The notes beneath the pieces are model-generated. The model was given only the letters and a program-made list of their open reading frames with translations. It ran no database searches and was not told the origin of the DNA. This document shows, one piece after another, positions 25,445 through 34,900 of a stretch of DNA of 64,000 nt (its first letter is position 1; every line of letters begins with the position of its first letter). Position numbers and translations under genes: made by a program. The DNA lies in NCBI RefSeq assembly GCF_025200925.1, contig NZ_CP104174.1, positions 7,192,001-7,256,000 on the forward strand, in the 5' to 3' direction. This DNA is from Bradyrhizobium sp. CB1015 (GTDB lineage: Bacteria > Pseudomonadota > Alphaproteobacteria > Rhizobiales > Xanthobacteraceae).

Positions 25445-26236
25445 ATGGGCCCACGATGCGTCACCGCGACAGCTGCCATCCTGGCGGCGACATTGTCGAT
25501 GCCCGCAAATATGAAAGCGCAGGACCAGCCCCGGCCCGCAATGTCGTGTCCGGTCGACCATGATCAGCTCGCCGACATTCTCAAGAAGAGCGTCAAGCCG
25601 GGCGGCGGCCCGAGCAATGGCGGTCTGGACAACAACGAGTGGGCTGCGGTCGTCAACCGGCAGGGCATCGTCTGCGCGGTCGCCTACAGCGGGAGCAAGG
25701 TTGATGATCAATGGCCGGGAAGCCGGGCGATCGCAGCGGAGAAGGCCAACACGGCGAATGCGTTCAGCCTCAAGGACAAAGCGATGGCGACGGCCAATCT
25801 CTACGCTGGGGCGCAGCCGGGCGGATTCCTGTTCGGCGCTACTCTGAGCAACCCGCCGTCTGCGGAGGTCCTGTACACCGGAAATCCGGACGAGTTCGGG
25901 ACGACACACGATCCGATGGTGGGCAAGCCCGTCGGGGGCGTCATCGTCTTCGGCGGCGGCTTGGCGCTCTATGATGGCAACGGCATCGCCGGTGCGCTCG
26001 GCGTCAGTGGGGACAGCTCTTGCGCCGATCACAACGTCGCCTGGCGCGTGCGCCACCTGCTCGGGCTCGACCGCGTGCCCGCCGGCGTCAGTCCGAACAT
26101 GAAGGACGCAATCATCTACGACATTGGCCCGGATGGCAAAAGCGCCTCAGGCTTCGGTCATCCCAAGTGCAATGGCAAGGAGGACCAGATCGCGGTCGAT
26201 CTCGGCGCAGGCGTCTCCGGAAACGTGGTGAGATAG
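25445..26236 (+). CDS. Secreted GlcG/HbpS-like haem-binding family protein
   Basis: The ATG at 25445 follows a near-perfect AAGGGAGG site; an in-frame ATG six codons earlier is less well placed. A signal peptide (~28 residues, ATAAILAATLSMPANMKA) is followed by the GlcG/HbpS (PF03928-like) fold: VVNRQGIVCAVAYSGSK, SRAIAAEKANTANAFSL, GVIVFGGGLALYDGNG and GALGVSGDSSCADHNVAWRV. Members have been linked to haem or small-ligand binding. Placed between ctaG and xoxF, it may serve the periplasmic dehydrogenase or its cytochromes. Function is inferred from family and position only. Confidence 0.75.
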   Translation: MGPRCVTATAAILAATLSMPANMKAQDQPRPAMSCPVDHDQLADILKKSVKPGGGPSNGGLDNNEWAAVVNRQGIVCAVAYSGSKVDDQWPGSRAIAAEKANTANAFSLKDKAMATANLYAGAQPGGFLFGATLSNPPSAEVLYTGNPDEFGTTHDPMVGKPVGGVIVFGGGLALYDGNGIAGALGVSGDSSCADHNVAWRVRHLLGLDRVPAGVSPNMKDAIIYDIGPDGKSASGFGHPKCNGKEDQIAVDLGAGVSGNVVR

Positions 26237-26341
26237 CCCGGCAATCACACTTTGGAACCAAGCAGAAGCGCAAGGTTTGTACGTTCACAAACCGGCCTGC
26301 AAAGCCGCACGGCCTCGTCATTGCCGTGGAGATCTTAACAT

Positions 26342-28177
26342 ATGTTGGTGTGTGTTTCCGCGCGGTTGTTGAGCGCGCTTTGCGCGGCCGTTGCGCTGTT
26401 GTCGCCTGCTGCGGCTCAGAGTGATCTGGCGAGCCGCATGAAGGACCCCGGTCAATGGCCGATGGCGGCCCGCGACTATGCCAACACCCGATACAGCGAA
26501 CTCGACCAGATCAATACGACAAATGCATCGCGTCTGCAGCTGGCATGGACTTTTTCGCTTGGCGCCGACCGCGGCCAGGAGGCGGCGCCGCTCGTGATCG
26601 ACGGCACGATGTACGTGGTCGGTCCGTATGCGGGCCCCTATCCCAACCGCGTCTTTGCGCTGGATGCGACGACCGGCGAGCTGAAGTGGTCCTACGCACC
26701 GAAGCCGGAGCCCGCGGCGGCGGGCGTCGCCTGCTGCGACGTCGTCAATCGGGGGCTCGCCTTCGACGACGGAAAGGTCTTCCTCAATACGCTTGACAAC
26801 CACACCGTGGCGATCGACGCCAAGACCGGCAAGGAGATTTGGCACACCAAGCTCGGCGAAATCAACAAGGGCGAGACAGTCACGATGGCGCCGGTCGTGG
26901 TGAAGGGCAAGGTCCTCGTCGGCAACAGCGGCGGCGAACTGGGCGTGCGCGGCTGGGTCACGGCCCTGGATGAGAAGACCGGCGCCATCGCCTGGCGCGC
27001 CTATTCGACCGGTCCGGACAAGGATGTGCTGATCGCGGACGACTTCAAGCCATTCTATGACAATCTGAAAGGTGCTGATCTCGGCGTGAAGAGCTGGCCT
27101 GCGGATCGCTGGCGGGTCGGCGGCGGCACGGTCTGGGGATGGATCTCCTATGATCCCGATCTGAACCTGATCTACTACGGCACCGCCAATCCGAGTCCAT
27201 GGAACGCCAACCAGCGCAGTGGTGACAATCTCTGGAGCGCGTCGATTTTCGCCCGCGACCCCGACACAGGTCGTGCGAAATGGGCCTATCAATTCAGTCC
27301 GCACGATCTGTTCGACCATGACGAGATCAACGAGAACGTGCTGGTCGATCTCGAGCTCAACGGCCAGCTACGCAAGGTGCTGATCCATCCCGGACGCAAC
27401 GGCTATATGTACGTCATGGATCGCGCCACCGGCGAAGTCATCTCGGCTGACGCTTATGAGTTCGTCAACGCCTATAACGGTGTCGATCTCAAGACCGGCA
27501 AGATCATCCCCAACGAGGAGAAAGCGCCGCTCGTCGGCAAGACCGTCGAGAACATCTGCCCTGCAGCGCCCGGTGCGAAAGATTGGCAGCCAAGCGCGTG
27601 GTCGCCGCGCACGAAACTGCTCTACGTGCCGCATCAGCATCTCTGCATGAACTTCAAGGCCTCGCAGGTCGGCTACATCGCAGGCACGCCCTATGTCGGC
27701 GCAGATGTCGACATGTATGCCGGGCCCGGTGGCCACCGCGGCGAGTTCATGGCGTGGGACCCGATCGCGCGCAAGAAGGTCTGGGAGATCAAGGAAAACC
27801 TGCCGGTCTGGTGCGGCGCGCTGGTGACCGCCGGCGACGTCGCGTTCTATGGCACGATGGACCGCTTGTTCAAGGCGGTGGATGCCAAGGACGGACGCGT
27901 GCTCTGGCAATTCCGCGCCGGCTCCGGCTTCATCGGCCAGCCTGTTTCCTATCGCGGCTCCGATGGACAGCAATATATCGCGATCCTGTCGGGCGTCGGT
28001 GGCTGGCCCGGCGTCGTGGCCAATGCTGAGGTCGATCAGCGTGTGCGCAACGCCGCACTCGGCTTCACCGGCGCGACGCAGGATCTGCCCTTCTATACTG
28101 CCGGCGGAAGCGAGTTGCTGGTGTTCAAGCTCGGCGGCGCAAGCGGCGAGGATCCAAGCCATGCGCCTGCGAAATAG
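26342..28177 (+). CDS. xoxF: Lanthanide-type PQQ methanol dehydrogenase XoxF
   Basis: A 611-residue periplasmic quinoprotein that oxidises methanol (and often formaldehyde) and passes electrons to a cytochrome c. It has a signal peptide ending at PAAAQ. The adjacent Cys pair in GVACCDVVNRG (~131-132) forms the ring disulphide over PQQ. The catalytic Asp in LFDHDEINEN (~324) is followed two residues later by a second Asp (~326); that Asp, absent from calcium MxaF enzymes, marks lanthanide-dependent XoxF. Glu in NSGGELGVRG and Asn in GTANPSPWN complete the metal site. The tryptophan-docking repeats are present. A GGAG site precedes the ATG. It overlaps the next gene by 17 bp. Confidence 0.92.
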   Translation: MLVCVSARLLSALCAAVALLSPAAAQSDLASRMKDPGQWPMAARDYANTRYSELDQINTTNASRLQLAWTFSLGADRGQEAAPLVIDGTMYVVGPYAGPYPNRVFALDATTGELKWSYAPKPEPAAAGVACCDVVNRGLAFDDGKVFLNTLDNHTVAIDAKTGKEIWHTKLGEINKGETVTMAPVVVKGKVLVGNSGGELGVRGWVTALDEKTGAIAWRAYSTGPDKDVLIADDFKPFYDNLKGADLGVKSWPADRWRVGGGTVWGWISYDPDLNLIYYGTANPSPWNANQRSGDNLWSASIFARDPDTGRAKWAYQFSPHDLFDHDEINENVLVDLELNGQLRKVLIHPGRNGYMYVMDRATGEVISADAYEFVNAYNGVDLKTGKIIPNEEKAPLVGKTVENICPAAPGAKDWQPSAWSPRTKLLYVPHQHLCMNFKASQVGYIAGTPYVGADVDMYAGPGGHRGEFMAWDPIARKKVWEIKENLPVWCGALVTAGDVAFYGTMDRLFKAVDAKDGRVLWQFRAGSGFIGQPVSYRGSDGQQYIAILSGVGGWPGVVANAEVDQRVRNAALGFTGATQDLPFYTAGGSELLVFKLGGASGEDPSHAPAK

Positions 28178-28994
28178 CGCGATCACCCTTGCCCTCCTAG
28201 GCGCCGTCACGGCCACAACCGCGGTCGCATCCGACGGCGAGCTTCGCGTCTGTGCCGATCCGAACAATCTGCCGTTCTCGAACAGTGTCGGGGCGGGCTT
28301 CGAGAACAGGCTCGCCGTCATGGTCGCCCAGCATCTCGGCCGGAACGTCACCTACACCTGGTGGGCGCAGCGTCGCGGATTCATCCGCAACACGCTGAAA
28401 GCGGGCCAATGCGACGTTGTGATGGGCGTGCCTGAAGGGTATGACATGGCGGAGACCACGAGGCCCTATTACCGCTCGACCTACGTCTTCGTCACCCGGC
28501 AAGACCGGCAGATCGACCTCTCCTCGTTGCTCGACCCGCGGTTGCATGACCTGGCAATCGGCGTGCATCTGATCGGCGGCGATGGCAACAATCCGCCGCC
28601 GGCACAGGCGCTCGGCCAACAGGGTATCGTCGACAACGTTCGAGGCTATTCGATTTACGGTGATTACCGGGAGGCCAATCCGCCGGCGCGCCTGATCGAG
28701 GCGGTCGAGAACGGCGAGATCGACGTTGCCGCCGTTTGGGGTCCACTGGGCGGCTATTTCGCGAAAGGTTCGCCCGTGCCGCTCACGGTGACGCCGATCC
28801 AGGACTACGAGGGCTTCGCCCCCCAGCAATTTCAGTTCGCCATCGCAATAGGCGTGCGCAAGGGCGATCACGCTTTGCGCGACCGGCTGAACGCGTTCAT
28901 CGACGCGCACCGATCGGAGCTTGCCTCGCTGCTGCGGAGCTACGGCGTGCCTCTGGTCGAACAGCCGCTCACTGCACCCGGAGGACACGAGTGA
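28161..28994 (+). CDS. xoxJ: XoxJ-like periplasmic binding protein
   Basis: A 277-residue secreted protein of the family-3 solute-binding fold (MoxJ/XoxJ group). A signal peptide (MRLRNSAITLALLGAVTATT) leads to ELRVCADPNNLPFSN, the typical opening, and then CDVVMGVPEGYD and AAVWGPLGGYFA. In methanol oxidation clusters XoxJ is thought to help activate the dehydrogenase rather than import a solute. The ATG lies inside the end of xoxF after AGGA, and the stop overlaps the next start, so xoxF-xoxJ-cytochrome are co-translated. Confidence 0.85.
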   Translation: MRLRNSAITLALLGAVTATTAVASDGELRVCADPNNLPFSNSVGAGFENRLAVMVAQHLGRNVTYTWWAQRRGFIRNTLKAGQCDVVMGVPEGYDMAETTRPYYRSTYVFVTRQDRQIDLSSLLDPRLHDLAIGVHLIGGDGNNPPPAQALGQQGIVDNVRGYSIYGDYREANPPARLIEAVENGEIDVAAVWGPLGGYFAKGSPVPLTVTPIQDYEGFAPQQFQFAIAIGVRKGDHALRDRLNAFIDAHRSELASLLRSYGVPLVEQPLTAPGGHE

Positions 28995-29629
28995 TGTCAT
29001 CTCAAGCGATGCGCGCATGCGCCATATCACTGCTGCTGGCGGCGGCACCGCATAGTTCTGTGCTGGCCCAGCAGACTCTGCCGCAATCGCAGGAGGCACA
29101 AATGCCCACGCTGGCGCCCCGGCCGAACTTCGGCGGCAGCGTCGGCAACGGCCGGCCCGGTGTATTCATGCAGGTTCCGGTCAGTCATCTTCACCCCGGC
29201 GCGCAGCCTGACCCGCCCCAGATCAAGAACCCCATGCAGGGCGATCCCAATGCGGAGCAACGCGGGATGACCTACTATGTCAACTTCAACTGCGTCGGCT
29301 GCCACGCGCCTAACGGGGGCGGCGGCATGGGGCCGGCGCTGAGCAACAACACCTTCATCTACGGATCGCAGCCCGAAAACATCTTTCTCTCGATCTACCA
29401 GGGACGGCCGAACGGAATGCCGGCCTGGGGCGCGGTGCTGCCTGACAACGTGATTTGGGATCTGGTCACCTATATCGGCAGGATCAGCAACGAGCCGAAC
29501 CGCCAATGGGGCCGCACCTTCGCGGCCAATCCGCTTTCGCCCGAAGTCGAACAGGTGCCGACCGAGCAAGTCTCGACATCCGATCCCTGGTCGGCGACTA
29601 AGAAATTCAATTTCGGCCAGAAGCCGTGA
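28994..29629 (+). CDS. xoxG: Cytochrome c, XoxG-like electron acceptor
   Basis: A 211-residue periplasmic c-type cytochrome, with the ATG overlapping the xoxJ stop. The signal peptide ends around SVLAQQ. One haem motif, CVGCH, lies near residue 100; the candidate axial Met is in GRPNGMPAWG (~142). The long N-terminal part before the haem (PNFGGSVGNGRPGVFMQVP) is typical of cytochromes beside xoxF. It most likely takes electrons from XoxF and hands them on, possibly to the cytochrome domain of the caa3 oxidase encoded upstream. That route is an inference. Confidence 0.82.
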   Translation: MSSQAMRACAISLLLAAAPHSSVLAQQTLPQSQEAQMPTLAPRPNFGGSVGNGRPGVFMQVPVSHLHPGAQPDPPQIKNPMQGDPNAEQRGMTYYVNFNCVGCHAPNGGGGMGPALSNNTFIYGSQPENIFLSIYQGRPNGMPAWGAVLPDNVIWDLVTYIGRISNEPNRQWGRTFAANPLSPEVEQVPTEQVSTSDPWSATKKFNFGQKP

Positions 29630-29641
29630 TCGGAATGGCCA

Positions 29642-30016
29642 ATGGGCGACAATCCTGCCTCACGATTGATCATCGCCTCACTGCTGGGGCTGGCAATGAT
29701 TGGCAACGCGGGGGCTGCAGGTCCCGACAATTTCAACGGCGACGCACGTCGCGGCGCCGATCTCGTCAAGAACTACCGTTGCGGCACCTGCCACGACATT
29801 CCCGGCGTTGCGGGCGCCAACGGTAACGTCGGCCCACCGCTGCATCGGATCGGCACGCGCACCTACATCGCCGGCTACATCCAGAACTCGCCGGACAACA
29901 TGGCGGCCTGGATCGAAGATCCGCAGAAGGCACTGCCGGGCAACGCAATGCCACGAATGGGAATCCCGCAGAAGGACGCGCGCGACATCGCGGCTTTTCT
30001 GTATACGCTGAAATAA
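29642..30016 (+). CDS. Second small periplasmic cytochrome c
   Basis: A 124-residue class I-type cytochrome c. A signal peptide (LIIASLLGLAMIGNAGAAG), CGTCH near residue 48 and the axial Met region GNAMPRMGI (~100) are visible. It starts 12 bp after the XoxG-like gene, so it is likely in the same transcript. It may be a second carrier between XoxF and the oxidase. Size and motifs resemble the C-terminal cytochrome domain of the CoxB protein upstream. Confidence 0.85.
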   Translation: MGDNPASRLIIASLLGLAMIGNAGAAGPDNFNGDARRGADLVKNYRCGTCHDIPGVAGANGNVGPPLHRIGTRTYIAGYIQNSPDNMAAWIEDPQKALPGNAMPRMGIPQKDARDIAAFLYTLK

Positions 30017-30175
30017 TTGCGCGGCACCGCCGTTTGGTGGCGACGGCGAGCCGCCAATCCACTCAGGTCAGGAGTAGGCAGTAATAGGGGGTGAGGGTAA
30101 GTCGTCTGCGCCTGAGTGACCCGAAGCTGACCGTCGCAACATCGCGAAGTGGGACATGAAAAGCCAATGGATGAC

Positions 30176-30245
30176 TTCCGCAACAGTTCCCCCGCTCGAC
30201 GAGCCGCCAAACGCCACTGTTCTGTGCCAAACATTCGATTCATCC
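30176..30245. repeat. Interspersed repeat, copy 2
   Basis: Counterpart of 11172-11245, here with AACAGT...ACTGTT inverted arms around the common core. It overlaps the last codons of the Crp-like gene on the minus strand and lies just beyond its stop. Confidence 0.5.
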
Positions 30246-30992
30246 GAAGGGGGAATAGTGCAGACGCGAAACATTCGGCGAGCCCAGCTCCTCCTCGTCC
30301 ATTCGTTTGATCCGCTGGCGCATCACGTCGTAACACTCGCAAGCGACGTTTTCGAGTTGCGCTCGGTGGACCTCCAACGCGCCGCGCCGCTCCGATATGA
30401 TGCAGCCGATTGCCCGAAGTTTACGCATCGTTAGAGTCACGGTCGTTCGCCGCACTCCGAGAAGTTGTGCGAGCGCCTCCTGCGTCAATCCAATCTCGCT
30501 GCTGGCAACACGGTCATGTATCTCGAGCAACCATCGAGCCATACGGCATTCCACCGGGTGGACCGCGTTGCAGGCAGCCACGTTCTGAAGCTGCAATAAT
30601 TGAGCGCGGAGATGGAGGCGCAGAACACGCTTGATGGCGCCGCTTTGCTCATAGGCTTGTTGCAATCGTGGGACAGGAATCTGGAGCGCAGCTCCGGCCA
30701 CATAGGCCGTTGCTGTGACTGGCGAGTGCGACGGACTTAGAATGGAGAGAGCCCCGACCGCTCCTTCCGAGCCCATGAGAGTGGAAGCGACAATGTGTCC
30801 GTCCGACATCTCGACCAGGAACGCCAAGACCCCGCTAAGCGGAAAATAGACTTGTTTGAGCTCATCTCCGGTTCGCACCAGTACAGCGTCAGACTCGAAC
30901 GCTATCTTCTGAACGTGAGGCTCAAGCAGGTTGAGATCCGCCGGGGGCAAAGCCGCCAAAAGCCGATTTCCGGGGCCGGTCTGGAGCGCCAT
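30240..30992 (-). CDS. Crp/Fnr-family transcription regulator
   Basis: A 250-residue regulator. The start at 30992 follows AAGGGAGA; the open frame extends 58 codons upstream without coding character. The N-terminal cyclic-nucleotide-binding-like beta barrel (~25-130) has DAVLVRTGDELKQVYFPLSG. There is no N-terminal cysteine cluster, so it is not an Fnr-type iron-sulphur sensor. The C-terminal winged helix has LTQEALAQLLGVRRTTVTLT, typical of the Crp helix-turn-helix. It is convergent with the xox operon. Target genes are unknown. Confidence 0.88.
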   Translation of the reverse strand: MALQTGPGNRLLAALPPADLNLLEPHVQKIAFESDAVLVRTGDELKQVYFPLSGVLAFLVEMSDGHIVASTLMGSEGAVGALSILSPSHSPVTATAYVAGAALQIPVPRLQQAYEQSGAIKRVLRLHLRAQLLQLQNVAACNAVHPVECRMARWLLEIHDRVASSEIGLTQEALAQLLGVRRTTVTLTMRKLRAIGCIISERRGALEVHRAQLENVACECYDVMRQRIKRMDEEELGSPNVSRLHYSPFG

Positions 30993-31236
30993 TGCGGATC
31001 TCCCTTCGAGCACGCCGAAGCACCCGAAGCAGAAAACCAGCGTTCGTGGGGCCTGTTCCAAATTTTCCCGATACACCCCAGCGCGATATAGTCCGGCCAA
31101 GACTTCACGCCCATTGCGCCCCCGGGACCGGCGCCTTTTTGATTTCGTATTCTGCGAGCACGCCAAGTCGGGAGAGGCTTGGACTAGCGCAGCTTTAGGT
31201 CTGTCTAAGGTCAGCGGCGCCTTTGGAGGTTTCGGG

Positions 31237-31332
31237 TCATCGGTTCTGGTTCACCTCGAACTTCCCGACCAGCAGTGAGCCACCGCGGGCGACCGCACGG
31301 CCCCGAAGGGTCCTGATGCAATTCAGCGACAT
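31237..31332 (-). CDS. Possible 31-residue peptide with strong ribosome site
   Basis: The ATG at 31332 follows AAAGGAG with ideal spacing. The peptide is Arg-rich (CIRTLRGRAVARGG) and ends FEVNQNR. It lies upstream of and in the same direction as the Crp-like gene, about 250 bp away, and could be a leader peptide. No family is known to me. Confidence 0.3.
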   Translation of the reverse strand: MSLNCIRTLRGRAVARGGSLLVGKFEVNQNR

Positions 31333-31454
31333 TGTGAGTCTCCTTTGGGGTTGGTCCTACCCCGCCATTGCGCTCCGGTGGCCGCACAAGTCCAGCACAA
31401 CCGAGCGTCCCACCAACCAGCTTCGCACGTGAGGGTTAAATTCTATCCTGTTTT

Positions 31455-31465
31455 GGGATAATCCC
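31455..31465. promoter_or_regulatory. Palindrome upstream of the XRE repressor gene
   Basis: GGGATAATCCC is a perfect 11-bp palindrome (odd centre). It lies inside a larger imperfect dyad from ATCCTG to CTAGGAT, about 50 bp before the XRE start. GATAAT within it could serve as a -10 element. This is the pattern expected of an autoregulated repressor. Binding is inferred. Confidence 0.4.
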
Positions 31466-31514
31466 GTTCTAGGATCAAATTGGCCGCCGCCGAATCGAAA
31501 CGCGCCCGGCGGCC

Positions 31515-31760
31515 ATGGAAAAGTCCCTCCAATCGACCGAATATGCCCGCCTCATGGCCCTTCTTGTCGCAACCCGGCAGAAGGCTGGCAATCGCCAGCA
31601 GGCGCTCGCCAAGAAGCTCCGCAAACCCCAGTCTTTGGTAGCCAAGTACGAAGGTGGAGAGCGGCGCCTTGACGTCATCGAGTTCATCGCTATTGCCGAG
31701 GCACTTGGGGCTGATCCGCTGAAGTTGCTTAGGCGGTTCATGCGGGAAAGAAGACCATAG
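31515..31760 (+). CDS. Small XRE-family helix-turn-helix regulator, 81 aa
   Basis: A single helix-turn-helix (XRE/Cro-C1) domain covers most of the protein: LMALLVATRQKAG, QQALAKKLRKPQSLVAKYEG, then GERRLDVIEFIAIAEALG, the standard five-helix layout. It has no effector domain. Small solitary XRE proteins of this kind are often autoregulators or part of toxin-antitoxin or mobile-element control; no toxin gene is seen beside it. The palindrome ~50 bp upstream is a candidate operator. Confidence 0.8.
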   Translation: MEKSLQSTEYARLMALLVATRQKAGNRQQALAKKLRKPQSLVAKYEGGERRLDVIEFIAIAEALGADPLKLLRRFMRERRP

Positions 31761-31817
31761 CACCCGAATCAGGTGCCCTCGAAGCCCGCCCCGCTTGGCT
31801 CGTTCAGAGCACGGGTA

Positions 31818-31931
31818 GATGGCATCCTTGGTGGTGGTGAGCTCGTTAGAGCAAGGCCGCCTGATGCACGCCCGAAAAGCCTTGGCGGGCGAGCGGCTTC
31901 GTGGTGGTCAAAATCCCGACCGCCTGGCGGC
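31818..31931 (+). mobile_element. Diverged IS256-type left-end remnant
   Basis: It resembles the first ~115 bp of the IS256 element at 9541, including the inverted-repeat region (GGTGGTGGTGAGCTCGTTAG against GGTGATGGTGTAGCTCGGTAG) and both leader hairpins (GCAAGGCCGC...GCGGCTTCG and CCGCCTGGCGG). No transposase follows. It seems to be the end of a related but distinct element, now abutting the 3' end of the giant RTX gene. Confidence 0.5.
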
Positions 31932-31957
31932 CAGTGCCGAGCTAACCCAATGCCGGG

Positions 31958-34900
31958 CTAGCCGACCAGGAAGTTGCCATTGTGCAGCGCGCCAGTAGCG
32001 TTCAGCAGGCTGATCTCCATATCACTCGCTCCGTCGCCATCGATATCGATCTGGAGAGCGTCGTTGCCTGGACCGAAATTCTGTAAATGTGCCGAGGCTT
32101 GGTTGCCGCCAAGCAAGGCCGCACTATCCACATACTCGATGTGACCGCCGGCGATGCTGATGCCCGAGAAGGTAAAGCTGTCGCTATCGGCATTGAAGTT
32201 TTGAATGGTATCGGCAGCGCCCTGGGCGGAGTCCGCGACGCTGAGGAAGCGGAAGTTGTCCTGGCCTGCGCTGGCAAAGATTTCATCCGCACCCGCGCCG
32301 GCGGTGATCGTCGTGCTACCGGACGTGTTGCCGATTGTGATCCTGTCGAAATTTGCGGCGGCATTGATGTTTTCGATGTTTGTCACCCTCATGTCGTAGA
32401 CGTTCGCGTTGAAGTTCAGCGTGTCATTGCCGTCGCCGAGATCGATCACATTCGCCGGGCTGCCTTGCAACGTCAGAATGTCGTCCGACGAGCTCCCGTT
32501 GAGCAAATTCACGTTCCACAGATTGTCGAACGAATTGCTGCCTTCGGCGAGATTTAGGACGTTGGCCGTTCCTTCTCCAAGATTGACCGTCACGCCGGAC
32601 ACTGTGTTCAGCAGCGTGACCGTATCGTCCGACGGGTTGAGATTGCCGGTAAAGTCGCTGCCGTTGAGGTTTTCGACACCAGAGATGCTGAGCGAATTGA
32701 CGCCGTTGGCGAGAGAGACCCAATCGTTTCCACCGCCCATATCGACGACGATGCCGTTGACGTTATTCGTCAAGCTGATCGAATTATCGGCAGTATTGCC
32801 GTTGATGTGCTCGATACTGGTCGCGGCAAAAGCGGCGTAGTTTCCGTCAAGGACGATCGTATCGTCACCATTGCCGAGGTCGATCGCGACGCCGTTGGCT
32901 GCCGCGATCGCACCGGTGACAATCAGGGTGTCGTCGCTCGCCGTTCCGTTCACGTGGTTGACATCGTAGATGTTGACGAACGAGTTCGCGCCGGCCGCAA
33001 GGTTCATCGTATTGTCGCCGTTACCGAGGCTGATGTTCAGGCCCGCCACCGTCGTCGACAAGGTCAGCACGTCGTTGACGCCGGGCGCCGCGCCGAAATC
33101 GGCCCCGCCGATTCCCTCGACACCAATTAGGCTGAGCGTGTTGGCGCCGCCCGCTAGATTGACTTGATCGTTGCCACCGCCGAGGTCGATGACCAATCCG
33201 TTGGCGTTCGCCGTGAGGTTCACGAACTCGTCGTTGCCGCTGCCGATTAGATTCTCGACATCGGCGAGATTGAGCGTGTAGCCATTGCCGAAAGTATTGT
33301 TGAGCAAAACGGTGTCGCCTGTCCCCGCTCCCAAGTTGAGCGCGTGTCCGAAGATGTTGCTTCCGACACGAAGATAATCGTCTCCAGCTGTTCCGATCAC
33401 GGGTGCAGTGTTAGAGAACTGCTGCGTCGAGAGATCGATCGGGCTCCCCGCGGTGCCCGCCGACAGCAGCACGATGCCGTCGCTGAACTGCAGCGCTTCG
33501 ACATTGGTCAGGGTGTCGGTGCCGTCACGGTTCACAACATTGTCTTGAACCTGGACCGTTCCCGCCGTCGTGATGGTGTACTGTGATTGCGAGCCCGAGA
33601 AGATCACCAAATCGGTGCCGGCGCCGCCGTCGATCGTATCATTGCCGCCCTGGCCGGTGATTGCGTCATTGCCGCCGCCAGCGTTGATCGTGTCGCCACC
33701 GCCGCCGCCGAAGAAGAACTCGTTATTTGAGCTGCCGACCAGCGTGTCGGCCTGGTTCGAACCCTGGACGCTGTTGACGCCGCCCATAATGACGTCCGCG
33801 CCGGCCGCACCGCTCACAATTCCCGTCAATAGGTCGACGGAAACGCCGCCTCCGCTCGCTTGAGAATACGAGACCCGCGTATTGCCGTTACCCGTGATGG
33901 TGTCGTTGCCGAGCAGGCCTTCAAACAGGTTGAAGGCCCCGAACGATCCGGCCGAGGTCACACCGGCGAAACCGGTGGCGTCGTAGGTGTCGTTCAGGCT
34001 GCTGCCGGTCGCACTGTTGACGCCCACATAGGTATCGGTGCCAATGGAGCTGCCGCCCGTCGCAGTCCCTGCCTGCAGGTTGATCGTCACCGCGTCGATC
34101 GCGCTGGCATAGATGATGCGGGTGTTGCCATTGCCCGTGATGGTGTCGTTTCCGGCCAGGCCTTCGAACTGGTTGAAGGTTCCGTTGTTGCCGACATTGT
34201 TGACGGCGGGGTTCTGGAAGCCAGACGCACCAAAACTCGTCGCCGTGAAGACGTCGTTGAAAGCGGTCCCCTGGGCGCCCTCGATTCCGCGGAACGTATC
34301 GTTGCCGATCGAACTGTCCCCGGTCGCCGTACCGGCTGTGAAGTTGATGGTCACCGGCCCGGTGGCGAAGTAGATATTGTTGTAACTGATGATGTCGAAG
34401 CCGCCGCGGCCGTCGATGAAGTCGTCGCCGGCAAGGCCGGTGAACGTCTCCGTTGCCGTGGTGATATTGCTGCCGCGGATGGTGTCGTTGTACATCGAGG
34501 CCATCACGGCGTTGACGCCGGTGAAGGTGTCGTTGCCCGTGGACGCGTCGCCGCTTGCGGTACCCGCCAGCAGATCGACGGTCACCGCGCCGGTTGCGTT
34601 GGTGAAGGCAACACGCGTGTTGCCGTTACCGGTGATGCTGTCGTCGCCTCCCATACCGATGAATTCGTTGAAGGTGCCGTTGGAGCCAGCATTTTGGGTG
34701 GCTCCGCTGAATCCGCCGGCATTGAAGACGTCCGCGGCATTCGAGCCGCGCACCGATTCGACTGATCGCAGGGTGTCGGTTCCGACCGTCGCGGCATCGC
34801 CCGTCACAATTCCCGAGGCGAGCTGGACGTTGATTCCGCCCATCGCGGCAGGATCGAGCGCGTAGTCCGCTCGATCGAACCCAGCTCGGCCATCGATGAA

